From UBA1309 sp047605645 (lineage in GTDB: Bacteria > Bacteroidota > Bacteroidia > Bacteroidales > Dysgonomonadaceae), in the NCBI GenBank assembly GCA_047605645.1, contig JASGFJ010000001.1:62001-126000 (forward strand): a stretch of 64,000 nt of DNA, given 5' to 3'. Below, in pieces: positions 18,851 through 26,508 of the stretch. The position numbers and the translations under genes were made by a program. Position 1 is the first letter of the stretch. Every line of letters starts with the position of its first letter. Under the pieces are notes generated by a model. It searched no databases. It saw nothing but the letters and a program-made list of their open reading frames with translations, and was not told the origin of the DNA.

Positions 18851-18938
18851 ACGATTCAATTATTACTGTTAGGTAGTCTGTAATTTGCCTGGTTTTTCAA
18901 TCATTGTTTTGAGTGCTTGAATAAAAATCAGGCTTCGT
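18851..18938 (-). repeat. Leader element copy A (hairpin plus conserved tail up to the CPBP start)
   Basis: This 88-bp segment aligns without gaps to the segment at 38585-38672, which lies before the GH5 gene. By eye the identity is roughly three quarters, and in both cases the match runs right up to the start codon. Read on the minus strand it contains a hairpin whose arms are GCCTGATTTTT and AAAAACCAGGC, around a loop with ACTCAAAACAATGA. The distance from hairpin to ATG is the same in both copies. It may be a transcribed 5' leader or a dispersed repeat. A short frame (ATG ATT GAA AAA, 11 codons) starts inside it. Confidence 0.6.
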
Positions 18939-18943
18939 TTTAT

Positions 18944-19813
18944 TCAATTATTAGCTTCTTGCAACCGGAAAACAGCTATTCCGTTACAGTTGTTCGATTT
19001 TTTGCAATAGGACATTAATGTTCCGGTCTGGACAACAACCTGCCTGGCTAAACTGGAAGCATGAATAAATGTTGCAATGCCCTGATTGATATAGATAATT
19101 CCCACATGGCTAAAATCAAGTCCTTCCAGGCGGGTGCCGAAAGCCACAATATCGCCACTTTTAAGCGTGCCCGAGATTGTTTGGATATCTTCTTTCGGAA
19201 GAAGGAAATAGTCCCTGCGTTCGTTTATGTTTTGTTCAATGGCACTGATTTCTTTTATCATTGGCTGATTGTCACGCATAGCCGGGTAAAGTCCGGCATG
19301 TTCCGACATAAAACGTATTCCTTTATCTATCCGTTTTCCTCCGATGCGAGGCGTTAGATTGGTCAATAGCCCTTTCTTGCTGTTATCGTATATCCAGTCG
19401 GATAAATAATGCAGGCGGGACGAATAGTCCTTGATTTCGCCATCCCGGTAGCGAAGCCGTTGCAACTGCATCTTGAAATTTGCAAATGATTTATTGTCCG
19501 ATTTCATGGTCAAGGCAAGTGCAATGCAACTTTCCACAAATGTGGTGCAGTCAAATTCCCTTAGGTTCACTACCAGTTTTTCGCCGGAATTAACTTCCAG
19601 GGTAGAAGCTACGTAGGGTCTTCCCTGGAAGAATAGTGCCGTTTTTACCAGTAAAATGTTTATTGGCTGATGAAGATCCGCTTTTATGGTCTTTGCATAA
19701 TTTTCAAAGATTAGAGAATCCGCATTATCGGCAGCACCGGCCTTCGTTGTATTTCCCAGGAAACACAAGATACAAAGAAATATCGATAAAACCTTTACTG
19801 ACTGATTTTTCAT
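18944..19813 (-). CDS. DUF1460 N-acetylmuramoyl-L-alanine amidase-like protein (secreted)
   Basis: Exported protein of the NlpC/P60-like fold. After a signal peptide (hydrophobic VLSIFLCILCFLG, cleavage near residue 28) comes FDCTTFVESCIALAL with the presumed catalytic Cys, then a central DYSSRLHYLSDWI region. DFSHVGIIYI supplies the His, and the FIHASSLARQVV segment completes the papain-like core. Family members act on peptidoglycan fragments. The frame opens 21 codons earlier, but ATG 19813 begins directly with a classical signal sequence. It lies 40 bp downstream of fhs on the same strand, so co-transcription is possible though no functional link is evident. Confidence 0.85.
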   Translation of the reverse strand: MKNQSVKVLSIFLCILCFLGNTTKAGAADNADSLIFENYAKTIKADLHQPINILLVKTALFFQGRPYVASTLEVNSGEKLVVNLREFDCTTFVESCIALALTMKSDNKSFANFKMQLQRLRYRDGEIKDYSSRLHYLSDWIYDNSKKGLLTNLTPRIGGKRIDKGIRFMSEHAGLYPAMRDNQPMIKEISAIEQNINERRDYFLLPKEDIQTISGTLKSGDIVAFGTRLEGLDFSHVGIIYINQGIATFIHASSLARQVVVQTGTLMSYCKKSNNCNGIAVFRLQEANN

Positions 19814-19853
19814 TGACGGGATGCTGTTTATGGAGCACAACGGCTGAGTTGCC

Positions 19854-21521
19854 TTACGAAAGGCCAACAATTTCACCGTTTACCAAGTCGATATTGTTCG
19901 CGTTGGGAACTTTGGGCAATCCCGGCATCCGCATCATGGTGCCGGCGATAGCAACGATGAATTCAGCACCGCTGTTGATCGCGACATCCGTAATTTTGAA
20001 TGCGAAATGCTTAGGCACTCCGAACGCTTTGTCGTTGTCAGAGAAAGAATATTGTGTCTTGGCGATGCAAACCGGGAAGTGTCCCATTCCCAGTTTTTCT
20101 GCAGTTGCGATAATTTTCTTTGCCTTGTCGGAATATTCTACACTTCCTGCTCCGTATATATTTTTAGCTATTTTACTGATTTTTGTCTCTATCGAATCGT
20201 TGTCTTTGTACGTCAGCTTCAATGTTTTTGAAGGCCGCTCTTCTATCATCCTGACAACCTCCTTTGCTAATTCCACTGCGCCGTCAGCGCCTTTCGAAAA
20301 CGATTCGTTTACGGCAAATCCCACTCCCAGCTCTTGGCAATGTTGAGCCAGCAAATCGATCTCTTCCTGGATATCGAATGCAAATTTATTGAACGTAACA
20401 ATAAGGCTTTGCCCGAAAGCATGGAGATTCTCGATGTGTTTGTCCAGGTTCTTGAATCCGTTTATTAATCCTTTGGAATTAGGAAGCTTGATTTCCGCTA
20501 CCGGAACTCCTCCGTGCATTTTTAGGCTTTGCGAGGTAACCACTACGACGGTAAGTTTGGGGCGAAGTCCCGATTTGCGACACTTGATATTATAAAATTT
20601 CTCCGCTCCCAAATCAGCACCGAATCCTGCTTCAGTAACTACATAGTCGGCGTGTGTCATAGCCATTTTTGTCGCGATGACCGAATTGCATCCGTGCGCA
20701 ATATTGGCAAAAGGACCGCCGTGAATGAATGCGGGTGTATTGTCTGTGGTCTGTACCAGATTGGGGTGGATAGCATCTTTGAGTAGCACTGTGAGTGCGC
20801 CGGCCACTCCTAAATCTTTGACAAGAAAAGGTTTGTCATCGTAGGTATATCCCAAAAGAATATTTTCGATTCTTCGGCGTAAATCATTTTCATTCTCAGC
20901 CAGGCAAAGTATGGCCATGATTTCGGATGCCGGTGTAATATCAAATCCTGATTCCGCGGGAACTCCGTTGGCCAGGCCGTTGAGTCCTGTTACAACGTTA
21001 CGCAGGTTGCGGTCGTTTACATCCATGACGCGTTTCCACAGAACCTGCTTGATGGCTTTGTCTGTTCCCCGGTTTTGAAAGATATAATTGTCTAATAGAG
21101 CAGTCAGTGTGTTGTGAGCAGAAGTGATGGCATGAAAATCACCTGTAAAATGCAGGTTGATATCCTCCATCGGCAGTACTTGTGCATATCCTCCGCCGGC
21201 AGCACCCCCTTTCATCCCAAAACAAGGACCTAACGAGGGTTCTCTTAACGCCGGAATTGTTAACTTCCCTATTTTGTTAAGACCCAGAGCCAATCCGACC
21301 GAAACGGTTGTTTTGCCGATTCCGGCTTTAGTCGGTGTGATGGCTGTTACTAAAATAAGGTTGGATTCTTTGACTCTTTTTTCATTGATAAGGGAGAGAG
21401 GGACTTTGGCTATATATTTGCCATAATTGTGAAGATATTCCTCCTCTATTTTAATATCTGCTGCAATATCCTTGATAGGTTTCTTCCGGATACTGCGGGC
21501 AATCTCAATGTCTGTCAGCAT
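19854..21521 (-). CDS. fhs: Formate-tetrahydrofolate ligase
   Basis: Cytoplasmic enzyme making 10-formyl-THF from formate, THF and ATP in one-carbon metabolism. The frame can be extended 35 codons upstream, but starting at ATG 21521 gives 555 residues, the normal size, beginning MLTDIEIARSIRKKPI. Hallmarks are the P-loop-like TPTKAGIGKTTVSVGLA, the REPSLGPCFGMKGGAAGGG segment, NLHFTGDFHAI, ATKMAMTHADYVVTEAGFGADLG and the C-terminal PGLPKVPNANNID. All are intact. It runs opposite to the PBP1A gene, with about 236 bp of shared upstream DNA. Confidence 0.96.
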   Translation of the reverse strand: MLTDIEIARSIRKKPIKDIAADIKIEEEYLHNYGKYIAKVPLSLINEKRVKESNLILVTAITPTKAGIGKTTVSVGLALGLNKIGKLTIPALREPSLGPCFGMKGGAAGGGYAQVLPMEDINLHFTGDFHAITSAHNTLTALLDNYIFQNRGTDKAIKQVLWKRVMDVNDRNLRNVVTGLNGLANGVPAESGFDITPASEIMAILCLAENENDLRRRIENILLGYTYDDKPFLVKDLGVAGALTVLLKDAIHPNLVQTTDNTPAFIHGGPFANIAHGCNSVIATKMAMTHADYVVTEAGFGADLGAEKFYNIKCRKSGLRPKLTVVVVTSQSLKMHGGVPVAEIKLPNSKGLINGFKNLDKHIENLHAFGQSLIVTFNKFAFDIQEEIDLLAQHCQELGVGFAVNESFSKGADGAVELAKEVVRMIEERPSKTLKLTYKDNDSIETKISKIAKNIYGAGSVEYSDKAKKIIATAEKLGMGHFPVCIAKTQYSFSDNDKAFGVPKHFAFKITDVAINSGAEFIVAIAGTMMRMPGLPKVPNANNIDLVNGEIVGLS

Positions 21522-21702
21522 AGATAGAAATGATAGTCTGATTTTATAAACTGAAATTTTATCCAAATAACGGAAAAAAAACAACATCCTGCAAACGATA
21601 TTTACATTCGGGCAGAGGCTGAACAAATGTAGTTTTTGTGTTTAAAACATAAAAACTTCTTTCATTATTCATTTCTAATACTTATCTATCAATGCTTTTA
21701 TG

Positions 21703-21710
21703 TATTTTTG
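21703..21710 (+). promoter_or_regulatory. Candidate -7 promoter element for the class A PBP gene
   Basis: TATTTTTG matches the Bacteroidota TAnnTTTG box on the plus strand, 47 bp before the PBP gene start. No convincing -33 TTTG lies at the expected spacing, so confidence is moderate. Confidence 0.4.
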
Positions 21711-21757
21711 CGCTGAATTTATGAAATTCGTAATATAAAAAGTATTGAATCAAACGA

Positions 21758-24133
21758 ATGGTTAAGAATCAACAACCTGCAAAAAATAAAGGCAATAACT
21801 CTTCCGGAGCAAGTCATGTAGTGAAAGTGCTTTGGGGGCTTTTTGGCGTTTTTTTACTAGTATCCTTATTGATATTTTCCCTGATTGCAGTAGGGGCAAT
21901 CGGGTATATGCCCAAAATTGAGGAACTGGAAAATCCGATTGATAAATATGCATCTCAGATTTATTCATCCGACAATGAAATTCTGGGAACCTACTCACAA
22001 AGCAAAGAAAACCGTATTTATGTCAGCTACGATGAGCTGTCGCCTTATCTGGTTAAAGCTTTGGTTGCGACCGAAGATGCCCGTTTTTACAGCCATTCAG
22101 GTATTGACTTCATGGCGCTTGCCCGCGCATTCGTGAAAACAGGTTTGTTGCATCACGGAAGCAGTGGAGGTGGTAGTACCATTTCGCAACAGCTAGCCAA
22201 ACAGCTCTATTCTCCTTCTGCCGAAAGTAAGTTGCAGCGTTTGCTTCAAAAACCGATAGAGTGGGTGATTGCCGTTAAGCTGGAACGTTATTATACCAAG
22301 GATGAGATTATCAATCTCTATTTGAATAAATTTGACTTTTTGAATAATGCTGTAGGGATTCAGTCTGCTGCTCATGTCTATTTTAATAAATTACCGAAAG
22401 ATTTGAATGTGCAGGAGGCAGCAACTTTGATAGGAATGTGTAAAAACCCTTCCTATTTCAATCCTATTCGTCATACCGACAGAGCAAAAGGACGTCGCAA
22501 TGTGGTGCTGGATCAGATGCGTAAAGCCGGATATCTTTCAGATGCAGAAGCCGATTCGTTGAAAAATATGCCTTTGGAGACTTCCTTCAGGGCACTTGAC
22601 CATAAAGATGGTATTGCTCCTTATTTCAGGGAATATCTTCGTATGGCCATGACTGCCAAAAAACCCGATAAATCGAATTACGAAAGCTGGCAACTGGAGC
22701 AATATTCACGCGATTCTCTGGAGTGGGAAACCAATCCTTTGTATGGCTGGTGCGCCAAAAATAAAAAACCGGATGGAAGTTATTACAACCTCTATACCGA
22801 TGGATTGAAGATATATACGACTATTGATGCCAATATGCAACGTTATGCCGAATCTTCCGTGAAGGAGCATGTCGGGGAGTATCTTCAACCGTTGTTTACC
22901 AGTGAGAAAAAAGGACGCTCTTATGCTCCTTATGCATTGAAATATGCATCTCAGGTGAAAACGTATCTGGAGAGAGCCATGAAAAATTCCGATCGTTACC
23001 GGTTAATGAAGAAAGCCGGGGCTTCCGATTCGGAGATCCGTACAGCTTTCAGTACAAAAGTAGATATGAAATTGTTTTCATGGAATGGCGAATTTGAGAC
23101 AGAGATGACTCCAATGGACTCTATCCGGTACCTGAAAACATTTCTTCGTTCCGGATTTATGGCCATGGATCCTCGCAACGGATTTGTGAAGGCATATGTA
23201 GGGAATGTCAATTTCCAGTATTTCCAGTATGATATGGTGAATCAGGGACGTCGTCAGATTGGTTCTACCATAAAACCGTTCTTATATTCTTTGGCTATGG
23301 AAGAAGGGATGAGCCCTTGCAACCAAATGATGCATGTGGCGCAGACATTGATACAGGAAAACGGTCAGTCGTGGACGCCTCGTAATGCCAATCAAAAGCG
23401 GATAGGAGAGATGGTGACAATAAAATGGGGACTCCAAAATTCAGACAACTGGGTGACAGCCTATTTGATGAAGCAATTTACACCCTATGCTTTTGTTCGT
23501 TTGCTTCAGTCGTTTGGGATGACCGGGAAAATAGATCCGGTTGTTTCCCTGGCATTAGGGCCTTGCGAGATTTCGCTTGCCGAAATGGTGGGTGCCTATT
23601 CGGCCTTTGTGAACAAGGGAATCCGGACTTCTCCCATTTATGTTACACGTATTGAAGACGGATATGGCAATGTCATTGCCAATTTTACGCCACAGACCCA
23701 TGAGGTGTTTAACGAAACAACCTATGTGAAGATGCTGGATATGCTCCGTGCCGTTATTGACGGTGGAACAGGTAGCCGAATCCGTTACGCATATAAAATC
23801 AAGGCACCTCTTGGCGGCAAAACAGGTACCACTCAGGAAAACTCCGATGGATGGTTCATGTGCTTTTCTCCCGATTTGGTTATGGGATGCTGGGTTGGAG
23901 GTGACGAACGAACGATTCGATTCGACCGGATGAGCGAGGGACAAGGTGCCACCATGGCATTGCCTGTTGTCGGGAAATTTTTGCAGAAACTGTATGCAAA
24001 CCCGAAGCTCGGATATTCGCAGGAAGCACAATTTCCAACTGTTCCGAATGTATATCCTTGTGGTGACCCGAATTCAAAAGCTGACGATGGTGACAAACAG
24101 GAACAAGGAGGTATTGATAACGTATTTGAATAA
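21758..24133 (+). CDS. Class A penicillin-binding protein (PBP1A-type)
   Basis: Bifunctional murein synthase: a GT51 glycosyltransferase followed by a transpeptidase. One transmembrane helix lies at about residues 24-47. The GT51 motifs are EDARFYSHSGID (catalytic Glu106), GGSTISQQLAKQL and KDEIINLYLN. The transpeptidase has GSTIKPF (Ser503, Lys506), SDNW as the SxN motif and KTGTTQ (Lys688). Between them is an extended region (about 300-480) rich in charged residues and specific to this lineage. The C-terminus is polar (ADDGDKQEQGG). It is monocistronic, divergent from fhs and closed by a terminator 30 bp after the stop. Confidence 0.95.
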   Translation: MVKNQQPAKNKGNNSSGASHVVKVLWGLFGVFLLVSLLIFSLIAVGAIGYMPKIEELENPIDKYASQIYSSDNEILGTYSQSKENRIYVSYDELSPYLVKALVATEDARFYSHSGIDFMALARAFVKTGLLHHGSSGGGSTISQQLAKQLYSPSAESKLQRLLQKPIEWVIAVKLERYYTKDEIINLYLNKFDFLNNAVGIQSAAHVYFNKLPKDLNVQEAATLIGMCKNPSYFNPIRHTDRAKGRRNVVLDQMRKAGYLSDAEADSLKNMPLETSFRALDHKDGIAPYFREYLRMAMTAKKPDKSNYESWQLEQYSRDSLEWETNPLYGWCAKNKKPDGSYYNLYTDGLKIYTTIDANMQRYAESSVKEHVGEYLQPLFTSEKKGRSYAPYALKYASQVKTYLERAMKNSDRYRLMKKAGASDSEIRTAFSTKVDMKLFSWNGEFETEMTPMDSIRYLKTFLRSGFMAMDPRNGFVKAYVGNVNFQYFQYDMVNQGRRQIGSTIKPFLYSLAMEEGMSPCNQMMHVAQTLIQENGQSWTPRNANQKRIGEMVTIKWGLQNSDNWVTAYLMKQFTPYAFVRLLQSFGMTGKIDPVVSLALGPCEISLAEMVGAYSAFVNKGIRTSPIYVTRIEDGYGNVIANFTPQTHEVFNETTYVKMLDMLRAVIDGGTGSRIRYAYKIKAPLGGKTGTTQENSDGWFMCFSPDLVMGCWVGGDERTIRFDRMSEGQGATMALPVVGKFLQKLYANPKLGYSQEAQFPTVPNVYPCGDPNSKADDGDKQEQGGIDNVFE

Positions 24134-24161
24134 ATTGCTTCAATAACTTACCATATAAAGT

Positions 24162-24200
24162 AACAGGGGGATTGTCTGAAACAGAAGACAGTCCCCTTGT
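24162..24200 (+). terminator. Terminator after the class A PBP gene
   Basis: ACAGGGGGATTGTCT and AGACAGTCCCCTTGT form a GC-rich stem around a short GAAACAGA-type loop and run into TTGTTTG. The group II intron remnant begins within a few bases of its end. Confidence 0.75.
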
Positions 24201-24204
24201 TTGC

Positions 24205-24678
24205 ATGTGCCCTGCATGCTTCTAAACCTGATGGTGCAAGTCCACGACGGAGGTCGGTCGCGCCCAAGCCTTAGCTGAGGTCAAGGGTGTTCCTCGCGAG
24301 GTGGAATCAGCGAAAAATCGTATGCAAAATACCGGACTGAGGCACACGGACATCCTGTCGTCGCAGGCTCCGGATGTGTCTTTGGAAATGGCGGAAGAAC
24401 GTGAGTATACGTTTTAAAGACTTGGTCAGTCATGGAATAGACAACCGAAAATCAGGGGAATGAGCTAATACCCGTAAGGGCTATTGCGCATTGTCGATAG
24501 CACTATTATTCTAAGTCGCAGGCTCAACAACGACAAGCTAAGCCGTGCCAATGCTCCTTTCTTAATGGGGTGTTATTGGAAAGTTGTATCCGAAGTAAGG
24601 AGCCGCATTGGTACTGAACGGTATGCCGGGTGGTCTGAGAGGACAAAACGGGAACGAATTCCGTTTCTTCTATTCGGT
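24205..24678 (+). mobile_element. ORF-less group II intron remnant, copy 1
   Basis: About 474 bp. The 5' side has TGTGCCCTGCATGC and GGTGCAAGTCCAC, recalling group II intron domain I. The middle has ACCCGTAAGGGCTAT and AAGTCGCAGGCTCAACAACGA, recalling domains II-III. The 3' side has a domain V-like GGAGCCGCATTGGTACTG...GGTGGTCTGAGAGG segment (24599-24642), a domain VI-like hairpin (24646-24666, arms AAACGG / CCGTTT, CGAA loop) and an intron-like end CTATTCGGT. Domain IV is only some tens of bases, so there is no reverse transcriptase. The first base is A where G is expected, and the domain V stem has an extra C. It is probably inactive. Boundaries are approximate. Confidence 0.65.
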
Positions 24679-24727
24679 TTCCCATTACACAACTGGGTAG
24701 TGGTAACGTAGAACTGTGTGTTATTAT

Positions 24728-24842
24728 CATTACACGACCGAGTAAGGCATCATTACACGACCGTGTAAGACACCATTACACGACCGAGTAAGACACTATT
24801 ACACGACCGAGTAAGACATCATTACACGACCGTGTAAGCCTC
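24728..24842 (+). repeat. Five tandem 23-bp repeats with internal palindrome
   Basis: Five head-to-tail units of exactly 23 bp (24728, 24751, 24774, 24797 and 24820), each beginning YATTACACGACCG. Units 2 and 5 contain the perfect inverted repeat TTACAC-GACC-GTGTAA; units 1, 3 and 4 read GAGTAA in the right arm, breaking one pair. A weak sixth unit (CATTACACAACTGGGTAG) lies at about 24692. There are no unique spacers, so it is not a CRISPR array. It fills most of the space between the two intron remnants. Confidence 0.9.
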
Positions 24843-24931
24843 TATCCTTTTTTTGTCTGTTGCAACTTTTATCTGATTGACGATACATGAAAAAGCAAAA
24901 GGCTGCTCTGTTTTCGGATAGCTTTGTCTGG

Positions 24932-25310
24932 GTGTGCCGTGCATGCTTGCAAACTTGGTGGTGCAAGTCCACGAAGGAGGTCGGTCGCAACCATCCGTTA
25001 GCAGAGGCCAAGGGGAGTCCTCGCGAGGTGGAACCAGAGAAAAACGGTATGCAAAATCCCGACCTGAGGCACACGAACATCCTGTCGTTGCAGGCTACGG
25101 ATGTGTATTTGGAAATGCCGGAAGAAAGTGAGTATATGTTTTAAAGACTTGGCTAGGCGTGGGATAGATAACCGAAAACCAGAGAAATGCGCTAATACTC
25201 GTAAGGACTATAGGCACATGCTCGATAGTGCTATTGTAAGTCGCAGGCTGAACAACGATAATTTACGACCCGCCAATCGAACGGCTTAGGAGTATCCCCG
25301 AATGTAGTGT
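24932..25310 (+). mobile_element. ORF-less group II intron remnant, copy 2 (3'-truncated)
   Basis: Starts GTGTGCCGTGCATGC, a canonical GTGYG-type 5' end, and runs collinear with copy 1 (roughly 80% identical by eye) through GGTGCAAGTCCACGA, CCTCGCGAGGTGGAA, the GAGTATATGTTTTAAAGAC stretch and GTAAGTCGCAGGCTGAACAACGA. Similarity fades after GCCAAT near 25280; a trace (GTATCCCCGAATGTA) may be the beginning of the domain V approach. No domain V or VI and no reverse transcriptase were found. Like copy 1, it starts just after a stem-loop-capable sequence (GCAAAAGGCT ... AGCTTTGTC at about 24895-24928). It cannot splice by itself. Confidence 0.6.
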
Positions 25311-25683
25311 TGAGACAAGATGCTTTTGCACTAATGGATTTTCTATAAAGTTAATAACGACGCACTTTCTACCGTTTTGTACCTGTTTATTTCCTTCTTT
25401 TTCAAAATAATTCACTCTGTACTCAAAAGAAAAACAAATATTAGCAAATACTTTACGAGCTGAATTGTTTTATTGGATAATAGAGAAAGGGAAGCTGATA
25501 AAAAAGAATTTAGCAGAGGTTTGATTTTGAATTTAAAATCCAGGCTACTCACTTGGAATCCGAAGAATTATTCCTCCTTTCAAAAAATAATTCTATTTTG
25601 TAAAATATTTTTTCTTCTCAGTTGTCAGCATAAGTAGAGCGCTCCTATAAAAAGAATGTAAAACATAAAATTTAAAAAGAACG
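25311..25683. other. AT-rich intergenic stretch upstream of the ECF sigma operon
   Basis: No gene was recognised in these 373 bp. The one structure seen is a hairpin at 25565-25593 with perfect 8-base arms GAATTATT / AATAATTC around a pyrimidine-rich loop. A promoter for the following operon should lie here, but no full TAnnTTTG box was found close to the start. AAAAAGAACG directly before ATG 25684 could serve for ribosome binding. Confidence 0.5.
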
Positions 25684-25998
25684 ATGATAGCAAAAGGTTT
25701 TGGAATGGGATTCTTTGGAAGAAGCCCATTCGATAAAGAAGCAAAAAAGAACTTTCAGGAAAAATGGTCAAAAATGACAGATGAGGAAAAACTGGCGATG
25801 ATGAATAAGCGAGTGGAAAATATGGGCAAGGATCGTTTCTCGGTGGAAGCCATAGATGCTCGTTGTGAGAAATGGATGAACCTGTCGAAAGAAGAAAAAG
25901 ATGCCTTTGTGAGCGAGCGGAAAAATATATTCGAAGCGCGGTTCAAAGAGATGCACGGAGCATCGGGACAAGTCTTTGGATTTGAAGGATGTGAATAA
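25684..25998 (+). CDS. Small charged protein with two EKW-type motifs, unknown function
   Basis: A 104-residue protein with no signal peptide and no membrane helix. It has a short glycine/phenylalanine-rich start (FGMGFFGRSPF) and then strongly charged, probably helical sequence. Two internal copies of a motif are visible: EKWSKMTDEEKLAMM (from residue 26) and EKWMNLSKEEKDAFV (from residue 62). The same motif recurs in the product of the next gene. I do not recognise the family. It comes first in a likely three-gene set ending in an ECF sigma factor, so a role in controlling or sensing for that sigma factor is inference only. Confidence 0.7.
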   Translation: MIAKGFGMGFFGRSPFDKEAKKNFQEKWSKMTDEEKLAMMNKRVENMGKDRFSVEAIDARCEKWMNLSKEEKDAFVSERKNIFEARFKEMHGASGQVFGFEGCE

Positions 25999-26012
25999 TA
26001 TTTTTTTTATCA

Positions 26013-26048
26013 AACTGAATGGGGCAACTAAACATGTCCCATTCAGTT
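26013..26048 (+). other. Intercistronic hairpin in the ECF operon
   Basis: Perfect 11-base arms AACTGAATGGG / CCCATTCAGTT around a 14-base loop, between the two small genes. No T-run follows on the plus strand, so it looks more like a processing or attenuation structure than a simple terminator. A T-run (TATTTTTTTTAT) precedes it instead. Confidence 0.55.
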
Positions 26049-26115
26049 ACAATACGGTTATTTTTGATTTCGGATCATATTTATTCATAACAAGGGAAAG
26101 AATTATTAAAGAGAA

Positions 26116-26508
26116 ATGGACATGCAAAAAATAAAAAAAATAAGATTTTTAATGCCGGTTGTCTTTTTGGCAATTGTAGGAGTATTTAGTGTTTTCGTTA
26201 TGTTGTTGTGGAATTGGCTGATGCCTTCTATCCTGGGCTTGGTTTCGATTAATTTCTGGCAAGCAGCAGGCTTGTTTATACTAGCCCGCATCTTGTTTGG
26301 AGGTTTGGGGTTCGGCAAGTGGAGAATGATGATGGGGCGTATGGATCGCTCAGGTATGAATCCTATTCATGAGAAATGGATGCAAATGACTCCCGAACAA
26401 CGGAAAGAATTCATTCATCGAAGACACCAATTCGGTTTTGGCCCTTCTTTTGGCAAAGACCGTTTTCACCCGGGAGAACCGGAAAATAGAGAAAATGAGA
26501 ATGGATGA
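26116..26508 (+). CDS. Two-helix membrane protein with an EKW-type motif, unknown function
   Basis: 130 residues with two predicted transmembrane helices (about 11-36 and 46-64) and a basic, Met/His/Arg-rich hydrophilic tail. The tail contains EKWMQMTPEQRKEFI from residue 86, the same pattern found twice in the preceding gene product. Start could be ATG 26116 or the second ATG at 26122. The stop overlaps the start of the ECF sigma gene by 8 bp, implying translational coupling. A membrane partner next to an ECF factor invites comparison with anti-sigma factors, but no zinc-binding or other known anti-sigma signature was seen. I do not recognise the family. Confidence 0.75.
   Translation: MDMQKIKKIRFLMPVVFLAIVGVFSVFVMLLWNWLMPSILGLVSINFWQAAGLFILARILFGGLGFGKWRMMMGRMDRSGMNPIHEKWMQMTPEQRKEFIHRRHQFGFGPSFGKDRFHPGEPENRENENG

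Noticed and set aside
18944..21521. fhs and DUF1460 gene as a functional pair
   Set aside because: Same strand and close, but one-carbon metabolism and a secreted amidase-like enzyme share no evident role.
24728..24842. CRISPR-like repeat array
   Set aside because: Units are contiguous 23-mers without unique spacers, and no cas gene is present.
24484..25289. Several short frames inside the intron relics
   Set aside because: They fall in structured intron sequence on both strands, and none resembles a reverse transcriptase or maturase.
25565..25593. Hairpin GAATTATT/AATAATTC as a terminator
   Set aside because: The stem is all A/T except one pair and is not followed by a clean T-run; kept only as a structural note.
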